From contig CAIIXF020000001.1 in NCBI GenBank assembly GCA_903813345.2, positions 39,465,366-39,529,365 on the forward strand: a stretch of DNA of 64,000 bases, given 5' to 3'. This document shows positions 47,601-59,600 of the stretch, piece after piece. This DNA is from Owenia fusiformis. Lineage: Eukaryota; Annelida; Polychaeta; Sabellida; Oweniidae. The translations under genes were made by a program, and so were the position numbers. Each line of letters starts with the position of its first letter. The stretch's first letter is position 1. The notes beneath the pieces were generated by a model that saw only the letters and a program-made list of their open reading frames with translations, was not told the DNA's origin and did not search any database.

Positions 47601-50600
47601 GGATATGAGGGGTGGCCAACTCTTCTAGAAAATTTTACAATTTTAAGATGATATTTGGAGCTTCTGGGCACTTTTAAAGTCAATCGAAAAAAAATTGAAA
47701 AACTATTACATTTTTTCAATTATTGGGGGTGTCAAAGGGGGATGCCAGAGGGGGAGGTGGGAATAGGGTGCCAGAGGGGGAGCAAGTGTTTTTCCCCCAT
47801 ATCTGCCCCCAGAAACATTGACCATATCAAGGTGCTATTTGATGAAATCTGGGCACTTTAAAAGTGTCTGAGACAATGCATGAAATAAATTCAGAATTTA
47901 TGTCAATTGTTTTGTGGGGGATGTGAAGGGTGGCCTACTTCCCTGGAAATTTTTCAATTTTAAGATGCTATTTGGTGCTTTCTGGGCACTTTCGAAGTGT
48001 ATGACTCAATAAAAAATTTGAAAAAATCAAACAATATTTTGGGTGATGTCAAAGGGGGAGAGGGTGCCAGAGGGGGAGGTGGGGTGGTAATGCAAGAGGG
48101 CTAGTAAGTGGGGGTGTCAAAGGGGGGTGCGGTCGCACCCATCGCACCCCTCCATCTGACGGGCCTGATAATCATGTTTTTGAAGGCATATCATGGATTT
48201 GGAGATCAGGGGCCATTGTTGGGACTTTAAAACAATTACGAATTTCTATTTATTTTAAAATCTTTTGCTGAAAGCTGCAAAAAGTGAATTTGCTCCAAAC
48301 ATGATGTTGTAAATGTCTGTTGTGAATTGTGAGAGGATGTCTGTCTAAGTTGTCAACCAATTATTGGATAATTTACTCACATTCACAGTCTTTACAGGTA
48401 TAATTATTATCCACAGTTTTCAAAGTTTTGATAATATTTAAGTGCCCAGAATATACAAAAGTAGACTTTTAAAAGGTATACCAGAAGATAAGGTCTTTAA
48501 ACCTTAAATAAATAAATATCCTAAGAATTTTCTTGAATTCAGATCACATGTTTTACCACAAGTGGGCTGCCTTGATTGACCCAAAGGACATCAATGGAGG
48601 AATAAAAGGTTACCTTAAGGTAGACATACAAGTAGTGGGCAAAGGGGACAAGATAAAGGTACCTACCAAGCCAGATGTTGATGAGGATAATATTGAAGCG
48701 TAAGTGAATATTATGAGATTCAGGTAGCCATTCAAAACAGCAAGCGCATTTAAGGCCCTATGCAAAATTTGAAAATATTTTTTTATCATTCAATTATAAT
48801 TTCTTTTGACGACAAAGTTCCTTTAGACTCAAAAATCTGATTTTCCTGCAATTTTAATAACAAAAGCAAATATTGTTTTTAAGGTTGTCATATACTTCAG
48901 TTGTACAACACATTATTCAGCTTTGAATAGATGGTGTGAGGCCTTTAATTAAAATATATTTAGTTTAAGTAAATGAAGCAACATCAAAATTTAGGGAAAC
49001 TGAATCTTCTATCGTTCAGAGTAACAATATGATTTTAGCCAATAAAGCATGCCATGGTTTTAATGATTTATATGTTTTACTGGTGTCTGTAACAAATGGC
49101 ATGTTGTGACATTTTGCATGTTAATGCGTAGTCTTAAATATGATTCAATTTCAGGAACCTACTGATTCCTAAAGGAACGACAGCTGATCGTCAAACTGCA
49201 AGTTTCTCTGTAAGAATTCACAAGGCGGAGGATCTGCCCAAGATGGATTCTGGGATCGTGGCTAATCTGAAAAAATCAATGACAATTATAGGGCCAAAAG
49301 CATATATTGACCCTTTTGTAAGGGTTTCCTTTGCTGGGAATTCTGGAAGGACATCTATAGTGAAAAGTTACGACCCTGAGTTCAATCAACAGCTAGTGTT
49401 TACCGATATGTTTCCTCCATTGTGTAATAGAATGAGGATAGATCTTTGTGACTCAGACGCCATGATGGATGATACCATAGCAACCCATTTTCTCGACCTG
49501 GAAAAGATGAGCAATGATGGAAATGATGGTATGAAGAATATAAATTGTAACATGATAAAGGATAAGACAATATGACAATAAAAACTAGAACAGCAGAAAT
49601 TCTGTAAATCATTAATACTTGTTCTCTGTTAAATCAATTTGATAATCATTACTAAATTAAAATTCGGCAACAAAGTTTAAAGTAGTGCAATTTTTATTTT
49701 TTGTTTTATATTTACATTTTATGTGATGACTTTTATGATTGGAAGACCCTGATTATTCCTAGTAGGAGGACAATGGAACAGAAAGTCTATTACTGTAAAG
49801 TTAGGTGACTTTCAGAAGGTTGATAAAGTTTTGATTCTTGTAGGTTTCTTGCCAACATTTGGTCCATCTTGGATCTATATGTATGGCAATACTCGCAAGT
49901 ACAGTGCTGTGAGTGCTCTAGACAAAGTTACTAACTCTGAGGCGGCGGGCATGGGGTCCACATATAGAGGGCGCATTCTCTTATCAGTCAAGACAGAAAT
50001 CATGGACTCTACGATAAGTGGACCTTCACAATGTTCCAAGTCTGCTGCTCTTCCAATCTCAGAGGTACATATGTACATTCATCCACCTAGTAAAGCAACA
50101 ATGTACACTGCACATATTTTTAATGTTATTTTGAATAGATTAAAATGACATTCAAACATAGGGTGTAACATTTAAATGTTCAGTTGTTTATCTTAAATTT
50201 ATAGAATGCTCCAGGACCAAAAGAGGACTTTTTCTTATTTGGATCATTATTAGAGGCTACCATGATAAAGAAAGAGATTGGCAAGAAAGCTCAGGACCCA
50301 AAGTTTCCAATTTATTTTGAGTTTAGTATGGGTGAGTAGCTTAAATCAGGTGTTGTATTAGTCTATGATTAGTCTCATTATTATTTCATTTACTAAATTA
50401 TGATTCAGAGTGTCCCTTTAAATTATTTATGAAATACATCATATTCAATGTGTATGTATTCAATTCAGTGAGTTCAATGTATGACCTCACTCTATGGTCA
50501 AACATCAAAAATCAAACATTTTTCAAAATAGCTAATTTAAAAACCTGTTTATGTTATAGAAATGTCCATATTATCTGCATTATACATGTAAATATGTACA

Positions 50601-53600
50601 TGTACAAACATGTATGGTTACAAAATGAGTTTGATTCATATAAAGACCTTCTATGATCCAAAACATTATGTTTGAGCAGCAAGTGTATTGGGTAAGTATT
50701 GTATATGAACTTCTCTACAAGGATCAGAGAAGAGTTAAGGATATTGTGTTGATGGAAAGTGTGGAATTGAGCATGTCTGGGTCTACTTGTATATCTAGGT
50801 TTGTGTTCTTTATTTTGATATTTAGCTTTATCTCAGACCTGATAATAATTTGCTAAAATAGGTCCTGATGAGTCTTGTTTCCAGCCAAACTGTTTGAGGG
50901 ATTCACCTGAATGTGTTCTCCCTACAAATGTTTAGAACTGATTACTTTTGGGGCATTCTGGGTAAATGATAAAGTGGCCATTTTGGATTTTTCATCCTAA
51001 AATCTTATCAGTCAAGACTTGTCTACAGGTTTCCAGCCAAACCTCTGAGGGATTCATCTTAATTTTTCAGGAATGTTTCTATGTATGACAGTTTAGAAGA
51101 TTAGTTTTTGGGCAGTCTGGGTAAATGTTAGGGTAGCCATTTTGGATTTACCGTCCCGAAAACTGTCTATTGTATTCAAGGATGAGATTCTGTTCACTCT
51201 GTGTCTTCTTGGTATTATAGTGTCAATAATTTCCACTTCTAGGTGTTTATGTAAAGTGTACAAAAACTGGGACCCAAGAAGGTACACCAGTGTTATGCCT
51301 GGGTCACATATGCCCCGATCCATCAGCCGGCGCCTGGCCTATTGAGTGTTTTGTTCAATATTGTATTCAATCTTGAACAAAATATTCAATCGGCCGGTCG
51401 CCGTAGTGAAAATCGGAGCAAATGTGACCATAGCATTACATAGAATGCTATTATAGAATAAGTGACACAATATACACGTACACATTTCAGAATGATAATA
51501 ATAACCTATAATCATATTTAAGGCTGAGTGTTTCTTTATTATCCCAACGAACGAGATCCCAACGAACGAAGTTCGGTAGGGATATAGTGAAGCCCTCCGT
51601 TTGTCCATCAGTCAGTCCGTCTGTCCGGAAGATAACTCAAATACTGGTTGACGGATATTGGTGTATTGTATATTGGTGAATAGTTTTACCCCAAAAAAAT
51701 TTTTTTCAATATGACCCCCAGGGGCCATGTATGGGGGGGTCAGGAAAACAGAAATTTTCGCTAATTTTTAGATCTTTCTGAAGTATAGCTTTATTATACT
51801 CAAATGAAAGGCAATTAAGAGTAGATTGCAAATATTGTATCTTTTTTCTGATTTGAGCCTCGTAAAATTCAAAATGGCCGTCTAATGTACGATTTCGCAA
51901 TAATTTTTCGATCCCTTCAAAGTATGGCTATATTATACTCAAATTGAAGCAATTTTGGAGTAGATCACAATTATGGTATTATTTTTCAGATTTGTACCTC
52001 AGAAAATTCAAAATGGCTGCTTTGCAGAAATTCGCAATTCTAAAATCTAAATTTTTCAATTTTAACCAAAGTAATGAGTATAATTGATTGGAATTCGGTA
52101 ATTGATATTTTGTTCGTTGGGATTTGCTACTCCTACTTTATTTAGCTCAATGATTTAACTGAACAAATTCATATTTTGTTGTTTATTTTCTTTGCATGCT
52201 CGAGGCATTATTAATGTTATGTGTACATGTATTTGAAAATGCATGCTGTTTCAGTTAATATTTCTTTGGAAATGCAAAATTTGAATGAATGAAACATCTC
52301 TAAAATAACTTTCAAAGTCATGAACAATAGTAAGTTCGCACGAGGCCTTTAAGAACATTTTATTCGTAGCTAAGTGTTGTAATAATTTGTATTTACCATT
52401 TCACTTGCAGCTTAGGTTGTAAATGATTCCATTTTACCAATAGTGTACAACATTTTACTTTCAACCGTTGTTAGCAATGATTTCACTTTACCAATATTGT
52501 ACAGCATTATACTTTCAGCAATTGTTGGAAATTATTCCTTTAAATCAATATTGTACAAAGCTTTATCAATGTTGTACACCACTTTACTTGCAACTTGTTT
52601 TGTAAATGATTCCACTTCATCAATATTGTACAACATTTTACTTTCAGCTGTTGTTGCAAATAATTCTGTTTTACCAATATTGTACAACATTTTACTTGCA
52701 GCTTGTGTCATAAATGATTCCACTTTACCAAGATTGTACGACATTTTACTTTCAGCTATTGTTGTAAATGGTTCCAATTTACCAATATTGTATGGGATTT
52801 TACTTGCAACAATTATGTAAATGGTTCCATTTTACCAATATTTTACGCCATTTTATTTCAGCTATTGTATGAAATTTTGCTTTCAGCTATTGTTGTAAAT
52901 GGTTCCACTTAACCAATATTATCCGGAATTTTACTCGCAACTGTTTTTGAAAATCGTTACACTTTACCAATATTGTACGACATTTTACCTTCAGCTATTG
53001 TTGTAAATGATTCCACTTCACCAATATTGTACAACATTTTACTTGCAACTATTGTTGTAAATGGTTTCACTTTGCCAATATTGTATGACATTTTACTTAC
53101 AGGTATTGTTGGAAATGATCTGGACAAGAAGCCTTCAAACGACATTTTTGACCTGCCATTAGGTGACGACGATGATGATGAAGAAGGTCGTCAAAAGATT
53201 ATAAAGAAAGATTCACTTCCACATGATAGTACCACAAAGCCTGGGAAGCCTCTCACTGAGGATGGAAACTATTATCATATGCCTTACAGCGGTGACAAGC
53301 CTTGTGTTTATCTGAGGGGCCTCTATGAAGATAACCGCAAGAGACTGTACAATACTAATGCTATAGAAAAGATATATAAGAAAATGGTTAGCAGAAAAAT
53401 ATTTGAGATATATTGAATTTTTGTCAATCCAATACTATAAGTTACTGAATGATTTGAAGTGCAATACAGGATATATTCTAATCAAGAAATTCTGTATTGG
53501 CACGAGATGAAGTCGATTGCCAATACTGAATATCGAGGGCAGAATATATCCTGTATTGCACTTCAAATCATTCTATAACGTTTCAATTGTGATGAGTGTG

Positions 53601-56600
53601 ATCCTCTGTATTGCTACTGAGAATGTCCCCTCTTACCAATTTTTCTGTATTGCGACGGAGATGATCAATGGGGACAATCTCAGTGGCAATACAGATTGGT
53701 ACAGCACAAGAATTGACCAATCAGAAGGCTTCATTTTACAGATCATACGATAAAATTGCATATTGCTCTATTTAAACCAGTATCATGTTTTTTACTGTAC
53801 AGTAATGTCATTCTAACAAATGCCTACTCAGATGTACATGTATGATATATAAATGTACGTTGTTCAAGTATTTGTGAAACTGCATTGTTTTACAGGATGA
53901 AGGTTTAGAGGAGTTGACGATGATGTTAGCACTGGAAAAGAAGTACCCAGAGAGGCGACTGAGAGGTATAGTAGCAGAACTTATCTTGAGCTGTGAAAGA
54001 TATGTCAGCCAGTTTAAGGGACAGGAGGCACAGGGAAGAACATCACTTGACAAGGAGAGGTTCCGCATGTGTATTGGTAGAATAGTAAGTCCAGGCATAG
54101 TGTCTCTATATATAGTGTCCTATATTTTGGTATTTACAAGTATGTTCTAATACATATGTAAGTGAGCAATAATTTGTTTGTGTAAAACAGTGAGATTTGT
54201 AAATGGACTAAAAACTTAAATGGACTTAAACTTCCTATCACCAATAATTTTGCATGCATAGTAGCTTAGTGATATATTAGAAATAATATTGTCTTTGTCC
54301 TTTACAAGTCTTTCATGTTTATCACTGATAACTGTCACTGAGGTTGAATTCATAACTACTGTCATAGGAGTTGTATATTATTTTGCAGGATAAAGCAAAG
54401 AGAGAGCTTACAAAGATAAATAAGAAGATAACAAGTGAGAATGTCAAGCAGAAGATACGTGATCTGAGAGCAATGGCCAAAAAATTAAAATTCCTAGCAG
54501 ATGAGGTATGAGTTATATTTACTATTTAATTATATTGACACTTAGTTTAAAGACAGAGAGTAACCAATGAATAGTACAATTGAATAAATATCAGAATATA
54601 TTTCTTTTCACCATGTACAAAAAACAAGACATCATACATTTCAATGCATGTCACAGACCCCACATGAAAAGGAATACTGTAACAGTTATGAAAGTGAAGA
54701 GATGATATAACGAATCATTCACCTACATCTAAAGTGAGTTACATTTATTCTATTTATTTATTTGTAGCCCCAACATGTTCTGCCAGATGTATTCATATGG
54801 ATGATCCAAAATGGCAAGAGAATTGCATTCCAGAGGATCCCTGCAAAAGAGCTGATTTATTCTGTCAATGAGGATGAACGTGGGAGACTCTGCGGAAAAG
54901 TTCAAACGTTGTTCCTTAGAGTAAGAAACAAAAATTATAAGTTTTAACTCAGTATTTTTTTTATTTTCATGCTGCATATGTTCTTAATATCCTCGATCAG
55001 TAGTGTTCTATAGATTTCAGAATCCTCTCAACCTACAGAATAATGTTGCTCTTTATGTACATTTATGTGCTTTAAAATAATAAATGACTTTTATAACATT
55101 TTCTGTCCTCTTGAAAGTTTTCAAAATGATCTCAATTTTCTTGTAAAAATTAGAACAATTTCTTAACACATTTTTTAATTATCTCTTCCCAATACATGTA
55201 AAATAATAATATTTGTAAAATTATAATTTCTTCCAAATACTTGTACAAACTTGTAAAACTTATTTCATCCTATCATATTACTTGAATGACAATAACTTCT
55301 ATTCTTTCATATAGATTGTTTAATTGGCATTTATTTCAACATAACACTTTGAGAAAAAATCTTCCTAACATATTTTAAAATATTTTTGAAACACATTTTA
55401 TATTTTCCTCAAAAATGTAAAAATGATGATAATTTATAGGATGGGAAGTTCGATCAGCTGACACAACGGGTTGTAAGTTATTCAATACAGTGTCATGGTG
55501 TATAGCACATGTAGAGTAGGGCTTATATTAAATAAATTAAAGACAAAGCCCTCTCAGGCTCTCACATTACACGCAATATCACCAGCAAAAATAACTGACG
55601 GAAACAACCAGTACTTAATTTGCAAAAATCTTCAGCGAATCACCATTAGCTTTCCTAATTGTACTAATCATATTTTTAGTAGATGTATTATATCATATAC
55701 TTATATGAGGTTAATTGGTAAGGGATTCCGTTACTTGAGTCTTACCTTTAATCCAAAGCTTTATTTTCACACAGCTTTACTATAACATACATTATTTTAA
55801 TAGTGTATGTTTTATATTGGTATTTATGTTTTAATAATATGTATAATAAAATTTTGTTTCATACACTTAACATATGCAAACCACACAGCAGTTTACACAC
55901 AATTTTAACGCTATTACTGTTTATGAAAAGGGCTCAATCTTTAACCCAATCCTGGATGAAAATACTAAAGTTTAATACATCATTGGTTTTTGGTCTCCTG
56001 AGGTAGATTGTATATAGAGGCCAATGCACTAGTCGCAATTGGTACATTGACCTAGTATATAGGTTCCTTGTACATGGGGGCCCTAGTTTGAACATGAGCT
56101 AAATACTGTTATTGAACTGTTATTTTCCTTTACATGTACTTGTATGTCTCAATTTTAGGTTGTAGATCATCCATTCATCTTGAAATGTTGAAAGTATTTA
56201 ATACCTGGGGATTTGTGATATGGATGTTTTTTTGAAAGTTTAACACCATGTATTTTGTACTTATATATTACATGGTTTGGATTATAAAATGTTCACTTCT
56301 ATCAATCAAAATAATTCTCTAAAAAAGCTGCAATTTTATTTCCTTTATTGAGCTATATTTTTATATTTTAGCTTCCTGGTGTTCTGACTACAGTGCCAAA
56401 TGGATGGGCCATTCAGGCTAAGCTCCAGGTAAATATATCATGTAGAACATTCAAATAAGCAGCATACTTTTGGTGACATTTTGCATCTTTTAGCCCAAGT
56501 ATTTGATATTAATTAGATACATTCCTTTTAAATTCTGTATATGCGATATGAAAACGAATAAGCTTCCCTTTTGTATTGTATTTTGTTGCTTCTCTGAAGG

Positions 56601-59600
56601 TTTACTTCTGGTTAGGAGTCTATAAGAACAAGAGAACCTACCTTGATGGGCTGCCCAAGGGATATACTTCCACTCCAGAAATAAAGAATGCTCAAACCTT
56701 GCCTCCAACTGTCATTCAATATAAATGTAAGAAGAATACTGTAACGTACTATTGTGAAATTATTTTCAAAATGTTAAATGCAATGGGGGACCATTGGGTG
56801 TAAGAACTATCAATGAAATTATACATGCCATCTAACACAGTACTGATCTCATTTAACGTATAACATGCATATTTAAGAAGGAAAATTCTCATTTACAGCA
56901 AAGCAGGTATTTCAACTACGAGCATACATTTATCGAGCGAGAGGTTTGATTGGCTCAGATGACACTGGCCTGTCAGACCCTTTTGCAAGAGTGATCATGG
57001 GTAATGGATGCAAAAAGACTCAGGCGAAACGTGAAACTCTGAATCCTCTCTGGGAAGAGGCTATCATTGTGGATGATATTGAAATATTTCGTCCTGCCGA
57101 TGATATCGTTGAAGATCCACCAACAGTGATGGTTGAGATCTATGACTGGGACCATGTGGTAAGATATTTCACCATGAATAAGTATTAGATACAAAACAAT
57201 GGTTTATTATGTCACCACCAGAAGTGTCATTTGGCATTCAGTGTCTTTAACAAATGGTAGGTAGTGACATTTTGCATGTGAATACTTTGTTATGGTTGTG
57301 TTGATTTATTTATAAGCACAAGAGCTATGTTATAAAAGCAGAATAACAGAATGAGGAGAACTACAAAATATGGCAAGAATAAGAATCATCATAACCCTCA
57401 ATATTAAGAAATACGATTGAATACAAATCAATCAATCAATCAATCAATCATTCAATGTATGATTCATTTGATATCTGGTGTCCTGTTGTTTAGATTTATG
57501 GTTTCGTATTTATTTTTATTTTTTTTATTCAAGTTTTAGGTTTACATTATAATGTAAGGTTACATGATAATACAGTCAATACAAATATAATTAAGGTCGC
57601 TCATTTATTTATAAGAATGTATATAAGGGGGGTTACAGGTTATGGTTTCTTGTATGTATGATCAGTGTCTTTTTACAGGGTGACCCAGAGTTTATTGGGC
57701 GTACTATTGCTGTCCCCGCTGTTAAGCTTGCATCTGTTGCTTACACTGAACCTGATTGGCCAGCCAAACTTCAGTGGCTAGAAGTGACTCGGGGTGAAAT
57801 ATTTGGAGGACAAATTCTTGCCTCATTTGAGCTGTTACAGGTAAGAGTCAATTAAACAGTAATTAGCATGTCAATCAGTTTTGAGTTGCAAAAAGAGTTG
57901 TGCTGAGTTGCAATCTGTGCTGTGCTGAGTTGCAATCTGTGTTGTGCTGAATTGCCATCAGTGTTGTGCTAAGTTACAATTCAGATACAGTGTACATGTA
58001 CATTAAATTCTCCAAAATGCTATTTTATATTTTACATGTAGGGATCCAAGCATCTGCCACTGCCAGAGGTGCTCAATCAAGCTGAAATAGAAAAGGCTGC
58101 TTTAAAGAAAGTAGTGATTGAGCCCATATACTCCATTCCTCCATCTATTCTTCCAAATCTGGTCTCATATCGCATAGAGGTATGTCAACATTCAAATCAT
58201 TTATTTATCATGTAATTATTATTTCAGATTTATGATTCATTTTGGTGGCATAATGACATATGTCCTAATATTTACTTTATCAAAAATGGGACATTTAGAT
58301 TCTTAGCCTAAATAATATTGAATAAAACATATGCATATGTATTGTATAAAGTATTTTATAACTCAATATTGTTTCTTTTAGACATTATTCTGGGGTGTGC
58401 GTTTAATGCGTCGTGTACAGCTGCTGTCTGTCAGCAGCCCAAGAGTGGACATAGAATGCAATGGAGTGAGACTAAAGTCAACAATAATACCAAATGCATC
58501 CAAACATCCAAACTTTACTGTTGATTACCTGCAGTATGTAGATGTGGTAAGCCAGAGAAAGAAATTCTTCATTTCTATTCTTATTTTCAAAACAATAAGT
58601 AAATAATTAAAGGCATGAGCCTAACACTAACTGATGCCTGGAGTACTGCATATGATGTATTTAATGTATGGTAAAACCTGTGTATGTGGAACAATTATTA
58701 CAGAGGTTATATATAATGCAGCATTATTTTAATGGGTCATTGGACTCTGAAAAGTGTTCCACTAATGGAGATGTTTTACTTACAGAAGTATTCCACTTTA
58801 CAGTTTTAAATATACCACATGTGTACCATATACATGTATGTACCATATACATGTATGTACCATATACATGTATGTACCATATACATGTATGTACCATATA
58901 CATGTATGTACAGTTTTAAATATACCACATATGTACCATATACATGTATGTACCATATACATGTATGTACCATAATGACACCAGAATTTTTCTCATGTAG
59001 GATCTCCCTGAAAACCTAAGCTATTGGCCTCCTATTGTTATCCACTGTGTGGATTGTCGCAACTTTGGACGTGAGGTCCTTGTTGGGACTGCAACGGTGC
59101 CTCACCCACAGAAGTTCATGCACAAGGAGGTCAAGGCAATCACCGAGGTTACAACGGACACAGGAGGGACACCTCCTGGGGGTCCTGCACCTCCCCCTGG
59201 GAGTGTTCATGGTAGTCGACCTGGGACACCACTTACCAATGGGCGTCCTGCCAATGGGCAACTACCAAGCAATGGGCATCAACTAGGGAAACAATCTAAA
59301 GATGATAAAGGAAGTGTCAGGAGCTTATTGTTTGGAGGTATTATCTGTTATTATACACATTCATTAAGAGGTTTAAGTATAGTTTAGGTGAATTTAGATA
59401 TTAATTATATTCAATTTGATAAACTGAACATAAACTTTTAATTTCAGATTTTACAGAGTTTAAAGGTTTTCTGATAATTAGAAATTATGACAGATTGTTT
59501 ATTGTTACATTGTGACTGTGAATGCATTATATGCATGCAGGTAAATCCAACAAAGGCTCCCATGCTGGGTCTGTCAAAGGGGATACCAAACCTGCTGATG

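Noticed and set aside
49400-50078. Minus-strand frames opposite ferlin exons 12 and 13
   Set aside because: Shadows of exons that are well supported on the plus strand.
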